64,000 bases of DNA from positions 9,389,221 through 9,453,220 of the forward strand of contig NC_092027.1 of assembly GCF_042242105.1 (NCBI RefSeq). The letters are read 5' to 3'. Below, piece by piece: positions 1 to 50,836 of this stretch. This stretch comes from Pempheris klunzingeri (Eukaryota; Chordata; Actinopteri; Acropomatiformes; Pempheridae). The translations under genes were made by a program, and so were the position numbers. Within the stretch, counting starts at the first letter, position 1; the number at the start of each line of letters is the position of its first letter. Below the pieces are notes generated by a model, which did no database searches, was not told the origin of the DNA, and saw nothing but the letters and a program-made list of their open reading frames with translations.

Positions 1-56
1 ATTATTCTTACCCTGTAATTCTTGCAAAATTTAAGAGGAATTACTTACTTACAGTA

Positions 57-97
<41 letters not shown>
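57..97. repeat. compound (TC)n(AC)n microsatellite
   Basis: About ten TC units run directly into about eleven AC units, within the akap9 intron. Confidence 0.97.
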
Positions 98-1056
98 AAT
101 CCAAGGTTAATGACAACAGCAAACAAAAACACATCTATACACCGAGGCACACAAACATGCATATAAATGTAGAGGCGAGCATGCTTGAGCATGTCTGACC
201 CATTTTGCTTGACATGAAGTACAAAATTGAGCTGTAAACACAATGAAATTACTGTACTGCTCTGTCACAGGTCAGCAAGCATGAAGAACCAGTACAGTAT
301 TCAGTTCATTGTTACAGTGAAGAAGCTTCACGCACACCAACAGACCGGTGAGAAGCTGTTTAATGATGTGTTCAAACTTCATATATTTTCTGACTTGGCT
401 CTTGTTTGTAGCTCACATGGGCTCAGTGAGCTCTGTGTGTTATTTAAAGCTGAGACAGAGGCTGAAAGGTAAATGTCACCTGTGTTGTCAGGAGATAAAT
501 ATTATTTCAGACAGCTGAGCAGGAACCGAAGCTGTGTGTAACATTTACCTAAGGAGGGATTCCTCCACGTTACACAGCTGTCAGATGCACATGATTACTG
601 GCTTAACTACACAGATCTGATACAGACATCTTGGGAATCATCACATTTACACTCCAACAGAATAATTCCACATCTACACATGGTCCAACTCAGCCTGAAA
701 TGTAACAAAAGCAGATATTTCATAATCTGTTCAGTGGTTTCACTGGCATACATGTGGTCCTTCTATCAGCGAAGACGATCTTTTTTCCAGGTTGAGCCTG
801 TCTCTTGGGTTCATTTAAAACCTGTCTGAAAAGGCCACACCCTGAGCTTTTACCTGCATGGATCATCCACACAATAGGAGAATAATTTCTTTCACTGGCA
901 TTTATACAACTGCAGCAGATGTCCACGAGACGTTGGCCTAGCAGTTTTCAAACACTCCCTAAAAGTTGATGAAGAAGAAGTATGCCACATGATCACAGAG
1001 GCACAGCTGCTCTGTAACTCTGTAAACAGTTTGGGGATGCAGCATTTATTCTCTGT

Positions 1057-1374
1057 GAGAGCTGCAACGATTAGTTGATCGTCGGGAAATTAACTGGCAA
1101 CTACCTTCATAACTGGCTTATTGTTTAATTTTTCAAGCAAAAAAAGGATTAGATGTTAAAAATTAAATATTCTCTGGTTTCAGCTTCCAACGTGTGACAA
1201 TTTGCTGCTTTTTTTTGTTAACAAAAATCTCTGGCTTTTGGACCGTTTGTCAGACAAAAACAAGCCAAAAAAGATGTGACTGTGTGCCATTTTTTTCATA
1301 TTTTTAAAAGATAAATAATTAATTGTGAAAATAAATCGGCAGATGAATCGATTCGATGACAATGCAGCCCTATT
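1057..1374. repeat. hAT-like non-autonomous repeat relic
   Basis: The ends are roughly inverted: gagctgcaacgattag on the left and gaatcgattcgatgac...gcagccct on the right. This resembles the abundant teleost repeat that begins AGGGCTGCAACTAACGATTA. The family name is from recollection of the consensus, and a target duplication is not clear. Confidence 0.55.
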
Positions 1375-2315
1375 TTCTACAATGTTGTTCTTTGTTTTAT
1401 TTCCTTCAGTTTGCCTCAGCATCTCTATCCTATAACACAATAAAACTTTTAATGACAACAAATATTTGCAGTTCTTAAGCACCTCTATAGGATTACAGAA
1501 AACAAACATCATAACAGGATACTACTCATGTTGTAAAGGATTAGAAAAAGCTACAAACTCACCATTGTTCAGTGTGTCCACAAAGCCAGAAAGAAAGAAA
1601 TGACTGTTGGACTGTACATTTGCCACATTGTGTGAGGGACCTAAAATCGGCCCATTCAACTGTGTTCTGTGTGTGAGACAGAGGATGTGTTTGTAACAGT
1701 TGACCCTCATGGACCAGCTGTCTCTGACATGGATGGGGCTTCGAGTTTGCTGCACCCCCTCCACAAGATCTGTCACAGCACTTAAACTGACGTCCTGGTT
1801 AATCGAGGTTAGTGGCTGAAAGATGTTTGTTCTCACATGAATAGGTTCACCTCCAGACACAAACCCTCATAATCTAGTTGTCACACTCGCAATCAGATGT
1901 TCAAGCAAAAATCAGAGACAAGCTGACAAACAGTAATTGTCATTTGTCGATTTCTCACCACAGATGGCCTCACACTCCTTTACTCTCCCTTTCAAACAGC
2001 TGATCCCATCACTCCCTGTAACACCCCCTCCCCCAAACACACACACACATGTGTTTTCACTTCAGTGCCTTATGTTCTCTGCTGTCTGTAATTATTCAGG
2101 AGCATACAGACACATCATCATCAACTAGAGGAATAGTGAGTACTGCATTTCTTCTTATAGAGAGGCTGCATTGAAGAAAGGAGCTGCAAACATTCAATAA
2201 CACATAAAAATTGACCAGCATTTAAATCAGACTAAGGTACATGTCAGAGGAGCTCATTAACAGAGTGTTTTTTTCATGTTAAAAAAAAAAAAAGACGTCA
2301 TCCAGAGAAACTCAC

Positions 2316-42864
<40,549 letters not shown>

Positions 42865-43028
42865 GACCGCGGTCCCTGTGGCTGAAATAAGAGGGAAACT
42901 GCTTCATGCGAAATATCAGCGAGAAAAATCTAAAAAAAAACAAACGACTAGGGGCTAAGTATCTCTCGTATGGCTTCCAGCTGGCTGCCACTCGCGTTTA
43001 CTAGGTGCTGTCTCCTTGTTGGTAGTCC

Positions 43029-43076
43029 GCCGCCATGTTTTCCACGTAAACATGAGACCCAACTGTGGTGACGTCG
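43029..43076 (-). promoter_or_regulatory. akap9: akap9 core promoter with YY1-like and CRE-like sites
   Basis: The plus-strand motif gccgccatgtt at 43,029-43,039 is a full YY1-type site (AACATGGCGGC on the gene strand). A CRE-like TGACGTCG lies at 43,069-43,076. Both are usual in TATA-less housekeeping promoters. No TATA box is seen. The transcription start is inferred to be near 43.0 kb. The ATG in the YY1 site would open an 11-codon upstream ORF. Confidence 0.5.
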
Positions 43077-43214
43077 TGTAGGTGCCTTTACGGCCACGCC
43101 CCCCCGCATTCCAAAAGCGTTGCCTTCATTTGTTGTCAGAACTGTCGTAAATCCCGCTTTCGAAATGTTTACCGCGCATGTCTGCAGTTTTTGTTAGTAG
43201 TTAAATAGAAAATT

Positions 43215-43690
43215 AGATCTTTTAATCAAGTAGCTGTAGCAATACCACGGCTTAAAAGTACTGTACTGCAAATAAAATCCTTGCATTAAAATTTTCACTG
43301 AAGTAAAAATACATAAAAGCTAGAAACAAAATGTCCTTAGAGTATCAAAAGTACACGTGTTTATTATGCAAAAAGGCCAAATTACAACATAAAATACTAT
43401 TGATGGATTAACGTGTAAATTGTACTTAACTCAAGGTGGAGTAATTTTAATCACTTTATATGAGGCTGGGTAGTTTAATCTTTAAAAAATCTAAATACTT
43501 TAATAAGTTATTATATGTTTTGTATTTCATATCCCAAATTGTAAAATAAGTAGAGACTATTACTGAAAAATAAATGTAGTGGAGTAAAAAGTACATTAAT
43601 TCTAAATATAGTACAAGTATAAAGTGGCATCAAATTAAGGTATGTATGTAGGCTGACTACTTTAGTAAATGCACATAGTTACATTCCACC
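43215..43690. repeat. dispersed teleost repeat ('AAAAGTAC' type)
   Basis: Runs of short steps such as actgcaaataaaatccttgc, agagtatcaaaagtacacg, ttattatgcaaaaaggcc, gtggagtaaaaagtacatt and a closing tagttacattccacc. These match, in order, a very common fish non-autonomous repeat as I recall it. Related pieces occur at 48,085-48,250 and 62,760-62,935. Confidence 0.6.
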
Positions 43691-44639
43691 ATGTAGCCCA
43701 GAAGATTGAAAACAGTTGAAAACGGCTGTTAAATATCTCACACATATTAAACAAACCACGTGGCTCTGTTATTCTGTCATATTTACTTTGTCTTCTCTCA
43801 TGTTTTGATCTCTGAGGTTTGGAAGGAAGTCTGAATTTATGAAGGCAATGCAGACATGGCAGAATCCTCTAATGTCTTAATTTAGAGCAAGTCTGTCAAT
43901 GATGTTATCAAAATATCTGAGGATTTTCAAAATGTCATAAATTTTTCTTTATTATATGCACTCTGAATCCTACTTAAAAAAAAACATCTGCTCAGTTTCT
44001 ATGGTAACGGGAGGAAAGGTTACCTAAGCTGTCCCAGTTGAGAGGATTCTGTTTTAACTCTAATATTTTCATTTCAAAGCAGAGTTTTTTTTCTTTCCTG
44101 AGAGAGGCTTCAGCCATCGCTTCACGTTTTACAGCATGACACTTGATTGGGCTGTTCAGAGCACACCTCAAACAACAGCGGGAGACTACACACTCCTCTG
44201 AGGAGGAAATGTTTGAGCTTCCTTGGCTGAATGGGAGAGCAGGTAACACGAGAAACAGGCTTCAGTTTCTAGGACAGATGGAGGAGATAAAGGACGGAGT
44301 GGCCAACTTTTAGCGTACAGACAGCCTCCATGTGGAGGGAATCTTTAGTCTCCAAATGGTTTTTATTAGAACAGGTCATTGTCACCTCTGATACACTTAA
44401 CACTTTGGCTGTATCTGTTCTGCAGACATTTTCAGGACAGACAACAGCGTCCAGTGATAACCTGGACTTGTCATTCATTCATTCATTCATTTATCTATAT
44501 TGGAGCTGGAGATGTGGGCAGCAATTCAGAGGTCTGGAACCAGCGATAAATTCTTTTCAGTATACAAATACACTTTGTAATTACTTTTTACTTTATTTAG
44601 TCCAAATGCCGTCTAGCGTGACCCCAACATGCACTACTG

Positions 44640-44852
44640 TCTCTTTGTCATAGTTTTTTTTTCTTTTTTTTTACATCTATTCTTATATATTCACATATTT
44701 TCATTGTACATTTGCTTAACTTAGTGTGTGTTTACTTTGTTGCTCTTGTCTCCTTTTTTGTCTGATTATGTGCAAGTGCACAAGAGCAGTGGAAAAACTG
44801 TGGAAAGTCAAATTGGTCAATTGGGCAATAAAAGCTGATTCTGATTCTGAAA
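44640..44852 (+). repeat. LINE-like 3' tail
   Basis: Ends with ggcaataaaagctgattctgattctga, an AATAAA followed by a short tandem hexamer, the usual end of 5'-truncated fish non-LTR elements. No coding remains, so the clade is not assigned. Confidence 0.45.
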
Positions 44853-46040
44853 TTTCCACGTTGCCATTCACCCAAAAAATCATTATGACAAATTAAAGAT
44901 GCCATAATGAAAGATAGAATGTAAACTAAACTTCTTAGTTTTTGCTAAAAACAGCACAGGTTTCGTCAGCAGTTGAAGCTATGGACCTTGTGGCAACAAA
45001 GCAAAGGTTAATGCAAGAACATCTTTAAAAAATGTAAGTGCTCATGAAGGCCACTGTCCTGTCACTGTGTTTCAATATGATTCAGAAAGGTATGACTTTG
45101 AAAACCTTCTGGATTCACACAAATCAGCAAAATCTTAGAGTTTCTCCTGCTTCCTAAAATCATTTCAAACATACCAGCAGCAGCAGGAGAGGAGGGTCTG
45201 TGTCTTCGACTGACAGGAGCTGAACAGCTTATAGTCTGGCAGATTTTGAATTCCACCCATCTTCTTTTGGACATTCTCACCAACTTGGTCCTACCTGTGA
45301 ACACCCACTGTTTGACCAACAACGTCTACAGGAACCACTGAGCATTCGAAAGTCTCTGCAGCTCCTAAATTATTGATTCACCGAAGGAGTACTGTGTCAG
45401 CTGTTACCGAAGCAACTTTACCGAGCAGACCGCAACAAATGGATCAGGACAGAATTCCATTTGATATTAAAAACACGACAGCAGACATATTCATGAGGCA
45501 TATTCATCATTACGACTGCACATAAATTCAAAACATTTCCAAAAGGCTCAGAGGGAGCGAGGAAATAGGATCACTAAAAATAAAATGGAATCAGACAAGC
45601 AAAAATGAACTAAAAGATAGCAAGAGAAAATTATGGGTACTGGCTATGATTATAAAAACATTTAGGTACCCAGAAGAGCACGACAGAGAGGGAGGAGAGC
45701 CACTCAGCTGTCAGTTTATTAGGGACACTTAACTAAAACCAGTCCAGTCTAAATCAACAGCTCTACAACACTGTAAATCATACCCTCACTGAGCACTTCT
45801 ACACACTATGAACTACAACTATTTGCTATAAAATAAACAGCTTCAACAAAAAGAAATACATTAAGATTTAGATACAGCCAATATGCTAATTTGCAGAGTT
45901 GTTGTATTGTGCTATCTCACTGATACAGATAATGAAAAATTGTCACTTGGAAAAGCCTAGCAGGTAAGAAATTTGCCATTTATGAGGATAAACTAACCCC
46001 CTTTAGCATTTTTATTGTTTTTCTCCTATTTGGTACTTAA

Positions 46041-46272
46041 CCCTTTAACCTCCTCACCAAGAAAAAAGCCGTGAAAAAATGTATTCTTTATATATTTTAT
46101 TTCCTTGGGGCACTAATTACAAAAATCTATGTTTTTTTATGAACAGACCCCACATTTTTTAAAATATTGGCCTCTACCAAACGGTTGAGATGTCGTAAGT
46201 AAAACATGTTTTCAATAAGATATAGTGAGTCAAAATGTGCTCTACCATATGGTTGAGCAGAAGGTTAAAGGG
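46041..46272. mobile_element. piggyBac-type MITE (232 bp)
   Basis: Flanked by TTAA at both sides (46,037-46,040 and 46,273-46,276). The ends are a perfect 10-bp inverted repeat CCCTTTAACC/GGTTAAAGGG, with weaker pairing further in. TTAA target plus CCC...GGG termini are diagnostic of the piggyBac superfamily. No coding capacity, so it is non-autonomous. Confidence 0.78.
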
Positions 46273-47687
46273 TTAAGTTGTTTTCACATATCAACACATA
46301 TCATATATATCATATACGTTATATTCGTAACTGATGTATCTTTTCTATTGGGTTTTGTCTGTGTTCCCTAAAGATAAAATTCACTTTGTCCAATTAGTAT
46401 GGGGGCAAATTCAACCACATGCAGCCTTCTTTCTCGTGTCTGCCACACTTTTCTCTTCTCATCAACTTAAAAATGGTTGAAACAAGCAGAAACATAAGCC
46501 ATACGAGCCACTCCCTGTCACATCATAATGCAAAGACAGGCAAAGGTGCTTTGGATAAGTGTGAGAAAAGAGGAACCGGGTGTGATAATGGAAAATAAAC
46601 TGTCCATTAGATGACCAAGACAAAATAAAATTGAGACTATCGTGGAGGAAGCCTTTCTGACTAAAACACCACACTCACTTCAGCCTTAGTGCAGCTGGGT
46701 AAAAGCTTATTTGCATAAAAGCAATATCACTGTGCTGTTTTGAAATATTCATGAGTGGTGGGACTCATCAGTAAAGAGAGGCAATGGGTCAGTAGGTTTT
46801 TCAGTGCTAAGCTGAGAGCTACACCACATGGCAAATACTCTCTCGTAGCTCATGGGCATAAAAGAACATCAGCTGTAAGTCTGACATGAATTAAGTATTA
46901 ATGGCTGAAACAGACAATCTAATATACTGTACAGCTTAGTATATTCATGATTATACTGAAAACACTAAGCTTGTCAGGTATCATAATACAGCTATAAAGA
47001 AACTGGTAAATCCTATAACACTATAAAGGCTTTGTAAGTGACTGAGTATTTATTTAGTAGTTTTAAAGTTATTTAATGTAAATTATATTAGATGTAAAAT
47101 ATTTATTCAGTTATTCGGAGTACCCAGAGGTCACGCCTTGAACTTTTTTTCAGTAACGTTTGCGGGTTTTTAACTCTGTATGTACGCAGAGATGTAAAAG
47201 CCAACCTCGTCACTCTAATCTGACAAATTTTAGGCAGAAACTATTAAATCAGATTAAAAGTTAATGAAGAAATGTAGTACATCTTCATCAAAATGGCATC
47301 CTGACAGTGCGGTGAATGCCTACACCATCAATAATGGCGATAAAACGCACAGAAATCAAAATTAAAAGTTTATTGAATTAATAAAATGAGGAAGAAATAT
47401 ATAAATTAATACAAAAATGCACAAAGATGCAGAACATGAGCATTGATTAGTCAAAAAATGGGGTTGGATGAATTTGGGCTACAAAAACGTAGACCTACAC
47501 CAATCCAAACCGTATCTTCTAATTGTTTCAGATCATATAATTTATATATCGTTGTAATTAGTGTATCCAATGACAGGTGGAGAATTGCAACCCTTCAATT
47601 ATAGAGCTTTGCTTCCATCTGCTGGTTTAGACAGAAATCCAATTAAACTCCGAACCGCTAGGTGGCGGTAAATAGCAATATGGCAAA

Positions 47688-47697
47688 TCTCGCGAGA
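47688..47697. promoter_or_regulatory. mterf1: TCTCGCGAGA core promoter element of mterf1
   Basis: A perfect palindrome TCTCGCGAGA, a known element of TATA-less vertebrate promoters. It lies about 110 bp upstream of the first splice donor, with a GTGACGT CRE-like half-site at about 47,716. It most likely marks the mterf1 transcription start. Confidence 0.65.
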
Positions 47698-47806
47698 GTT
47701 TGTGGTTTCCTCCGGTGTGACGTTTCCGCTTTGGTTCTAGGAGCGCTGTCAAACACATGAATCTTATCATGTAGATCCTCAACCGAGACAAGCCAAAAGC
47801 TATATG
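47698..47806 (+). other. mterf1: mterf1 non-coding first exon (5' UTR)
   Basis: The left limit is inferred from the promoter element. The right limit is a donor, atatg|gtacgtg. The matching acceptor gcgtttag|gtcccc is at 48,420, 49 bases before the ATG. The 613-bp intron between contains repeat-like AAGTAC sequence (48,085-48,250). Confidence 0.55.
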
Positions 47807-48468
47807 GTACGTGTTTTGTTTAATTTCTACAAGAGAACTAAGGTCTGATATATTCATAATAAATTGTTCGTGAGAAAAGCTGTAACTGTTTAATTTGTGA
47901 GAAGTTCCTTTATGCATAAATATTGCAAATTCATCCATTAAACTTCGTTTATTGTTAGAAGACTAAATTAGCTCCAACATTACATTACTGGCGATATGTT
48001 GGTGCATTTATATTTAATCCAATAATAAGAAACACATGTTGAAAATCATGTATTATAATTCTCTGAAGGGGATCCGTCTACATCTTGAGTACTTGGTGCT
48101 TGTAATATTTCACTGATAATACGTGCTGTACTTTAATTGATTCAACTTTTACTTATAATAGTGATATCGATTTTTATAGTATAGTAGTAATTTTGTAGTA
48201 TTCATTACCTTTACTTAAGGATCTCTAAAGGATTTGAGTACTTACTGTATATGAATAATTGCTATTTTAACCAATGCCATCAAAGACACCATCATTATTA
48301 CCTACTAGTTAGCACACACGTTGTTTCTGACCAGGTGGCTACGAAAACTCTTGTCTCTTTGACTGCATGACGAAGTGATTATTCAGCTAAAAATGCCATG
48401 TTTGTTTCTTTGCGTTTAGGTCCCCTGACACTGGCAGTGATTTTACAGTTCAGCCCACCTCATTAAAA

Positions 48469-49626
48469 ATGGCAGCAGTTCGTGGAGTGAGGGCTCTCCT
48501 CAACCTCGATCGATCAGTGCTGTTGCAGCCCAGCTTTCGGCTCATTCCAGTACAGTTGACATCAGCCTGCCTTCTCAGGAGGCTTTGCAGTACTGATACA
48601 ATAAGTAATGATCCAAAGCCGCCTGTGAACCTAGAGAATGAATCATTGCTTGAGAACCTGAATCTCATGGGAGTTGATGTGAAAATGGCACGCAAGCGTC
48701 AGCCTGGGGTGCTTCGTAAAGTCGTCACTAATGAGCAAGGTGTTGCTCAGTTTCTGCAAGGCAAAGGTGCCAGCCAAAACGTAATCGCCACCATCATATC
48801 CCGTTATCCCCGTGCTATCACCCGCTCGATTCAGCACTTGGAACGGCGCTGGGTGCTATGGAGAAACATCTTCAAGACTGATGCAGAAATTGTGGCCATC
48901 ATGGACCGATCCCCTGAGTCTTTTTTCAGGTCCAGTGATAATGACAACTTAGAGAAGAACATAGCTTTTCTGACCTCGCTGGGACTGAGCACCAAATACC
49001 TCCATCGGCTGCTGACCACAGCTCCACGGACGTTCTCCAACAGTGTAGAGCTCAACAGGCAGATGGTGGAGTTTCTGGAAGGCATCTGTGTTGAACTCGG
49101 TGGGACGAATCCAGAGCAGTTTGCCAAAGCTGTCATATCCAGAAACCTTTACATTCTGATCAGAAGCATTAAGAGAGTCAGGACAAACGTTGATAACCTG
49201 AGAACGTCTCTGAGTTTGAGTGATTCAGAACTGCTTGTTCTTCTTCAAGGCCGCGGGGCAGATATTCTGGACCTTTCCAGTGACTATTTAACAAAGAATT
49301 TTAACTTTCTCCTGCAGAAGATGATGTCACATGGCGTTCGGGAAGATGACATAAAAAAAATGATCATCAGCTATCCAATGATTCTGTTCATTGGAAAGGA
49401 CACGCTGAACTCTAAACTGGACTGTCTCCTAGAAGGAGGAATATCAATGAAGCAGATACTGAAAAAGCCCAAGGTTTTAGAGCTCAGCACACAGAACATC
49501 GCAGGGCGACTAGAGGAGCTGAAAAGTGTAGGATATGACTTTGAGAAGAATGGCATCAATATCCTGGACACAAGCCGAAAGCGGTTTGTTACAAAGTTAA
49601 AAAAACTTGGTGCCTTTGCTGAATAA
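48469..49626 (+). CDS. mterf1: mitochondrial transcription termination factor 1
   Basis: 385 codons in a single exon. The family binds mitochondrial DNA downstream of the rRNA genes by base flipping, controlling termination and transcription of the rRNA unit. The N-terminus is Arg/Ser/Leu-rich and lacks acidic residues for about 13 residues, as in a mitochondrial targeting peptide. From about residue 70 the protein is a chain of mTERF repeats, seen as recurring Pro-bearing helices (ISRYPRAI near 107, DRSPESFF near 147, TTAPRTFS near 182, ISYPMILF near 300, LKKPKVLEL near 328). Length is close to human MTERF1 (399). The head-to-head placement beside akap9 matches my memory of human 7q21, which supports MTERF1 over its paralogues. 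The start is the first ATG after the 5' UTR splice. No AATAAA lies close downstream; the first is near 50,050. Confidence 0.93.
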   Translation: MAAVRGVRALLNLDRSVLLQPSFRLIPVQLTSACLLRRLCSTDTISNDPKPPVNLENESLLENLNLMGVDVKMARKRQPGVLRKVVTNEQGVAQFLQGKGASQNVIATIISRYPRAITRSIQHLERRWVLWRNIFKTDAEIVAIMDRSPESFFRSSDNDNLEKNIAFLTSLGLSTKYLHRLLTTAPRTFSNSVELNRQMVEFLEGICVELGGTNPEQFAKAVISRNLYILIRSIKRVRTNVDNLRTSLSLSDSELLVLLQGRGADILDLSSDYLTKNFNFLLQKMMSHGVREDDIKKMIISYPMILFIGKDTLNSKLDCLLEGGISMKQILKKPKVLELSTQNIAGRLEELKSVGYDFEKNGINILDTSRKRFVTKLKKLGAFAE

Positions 49627-49805
49627 CAGAATGTAACTGTCTTTTGATGTTACATAATGTTGGATTCTGCTTGTACTTGAAATTGGCTTCTGGTTCATTA
49701 TGTTTATTTGCTTGTTTTGTTTCAACATGTCATTTGTTAATGTAATTAGTAGAAAATGATTCATGAATTCTCAGACATCTCCTTTGTCAATTTCAGTATA
49801 TGTGA

Positions 49806-50060
49806 TGGGACTGCAACTAACACTTACTTCATTATCAATTACTTTGCTGAATGTTTTTCTTGATTAATCATTAGGTCTGTAAAATGTCAGAAGATTGTGA
49901 AAAAAAGACAGCTTCCTATATCTCAAGGTGTGCCTTCAAATGGCTTGATCCACAAACCCAAATATATTCAGTTCACTATCACATAAGCAATGAGTGTACA
50001 TTACATGGTGGAAAACTGCTCTTGTGATTAATGTGAAGATGCAATAACAAATAAAAGTGA
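49806..50060. repeat. hAT-like non-autonomous repeat relic
   Basis: gggactgcaactaacactta, cttgattaatcattaggtct, gtaaaatgtcagaagattgt and atattcagttcactatcaca follow the family order. It ends near an AATAAA at 50,050-50,055 that may serve as the mterf1 poly(A) signal. 49,627-49,805 shows nothing else. Confidence 0.75.
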
Positions 50061-50329
50061 TATCCAAAAAAAGGCTTAACATCTGACTACCATGCCAACT
50101 TAATTCCATAAATAATGATTGGTAATAGAGTGTTTTTTCACATTCTAGAAAATTGGTTTTAGGTGCCATTTTTACACTGAAAGATTTTAAGCCTATTAAA
50201 CAAACAAAATTAGGGTAATCTGATTATGTTCATTCAGTTCACTACAGATCTCCATTAACATTATTTAATAGTTTAAAGATTTGGGGAGGCGTAGGCTACT
50301 GTAATATGCGGAACTAATGTTCGTCGGCC

Positions 50330-50641
50330 GGGCAGTTCAACACGGACCACATTACACTGCTGCACTACCCCTTTTGCTCACGCTGTTGGATTGTTGCTGT
50401 GCATGTCGGGGTGTGAGAGAGAAGTGTAATCAAAGTTAACTGTATTCGTTTAATTTTACATGTGAAGAGACTTTGACTCGCTGAAATTAGCGTTAAATGT
50501 GCAAACTAAACAGTTGCTGTGTGCGTCAACAGCTGTTGCGTTAGCTGTTAGCTTGTTAGCAGGTTTAGAAATATTCACTTATATTCACTGTTGGTGCAAA
50601 TAATGCTACAGTAGCTGTTTATTTCGTCTTAAAAATAATAG
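50330..50641 (+). other. dus3l: dus3l promoter and non-coding first exon (inferred)
   Basis: A GC-richer stretch (50,310-50,420) precedes a non-coding exon ending at AATAG|gtaagt (50,641). The acceptor catgtttcag|GATCGG at 50,810 starts the exon with the ATG at 50,837. No TATA box is seen; the transcription start is not fixed. Confidence 0.5.
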
Positions 50642-50836
50642 GTAAGTAACTGTTATTCGATTTGAATACAGATTAATCAGACAGACAATTTATAAGCAAG
50701 TTAAATTGCGTAGCTTTAACTGACGTTATTCAAGTCAACTTGCATGAAGTACAGTAAAGAGTTGGTGGGTAGGTTCAAAGTGATCAGCCGATGAATCTGC
50801 ATGTTTCAGGATCGGAGAAAAGCCTCTAAAGGTGTG

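Larger units (their letters stand above)
1..2315 (-). other. akap9: akap9 intron continuing off the left edge
   Basis: No exon is recognisable here; the next expected AKAP9 block (VIDGYADEKTLFE in human) is absent on either strand by eye. It holds a TC/AC microsatellite at 57-97 and a hAT-like repeat at about 1,057-1,374. The open frame at 1,522-1,860 does not resemble AKAP9. Confidence 0.6.
43077..47687. other. intergenic region between akap9 and mterf1 (head-to-head)
   Basis: 4.6 kb between divergent promoters. It holds a teleost dispersed repeat (43,215-43,690), a LINE-like 3' tail (about 44,640-44,852) and a piggyBac-type MITE (46,041-46,272). Short open frames such as the 85-codon one at 43,992-44,249 show no family resemblance. 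Confidence 0.6.

Noticed and set aside
1522..1860. 112-codon minus-strand frame ending at a donor-like site as an akap9 exon
   Set aside because: It has no resemblance to AKAP9; the block expected after residue 1,987 is different, and the composition is not coiled coil.
43992..44249. 85-codon minus-strand frame between akap9 and mterf1
   Set aside because: Short, no family resemblance, no promoter or donor evidence.
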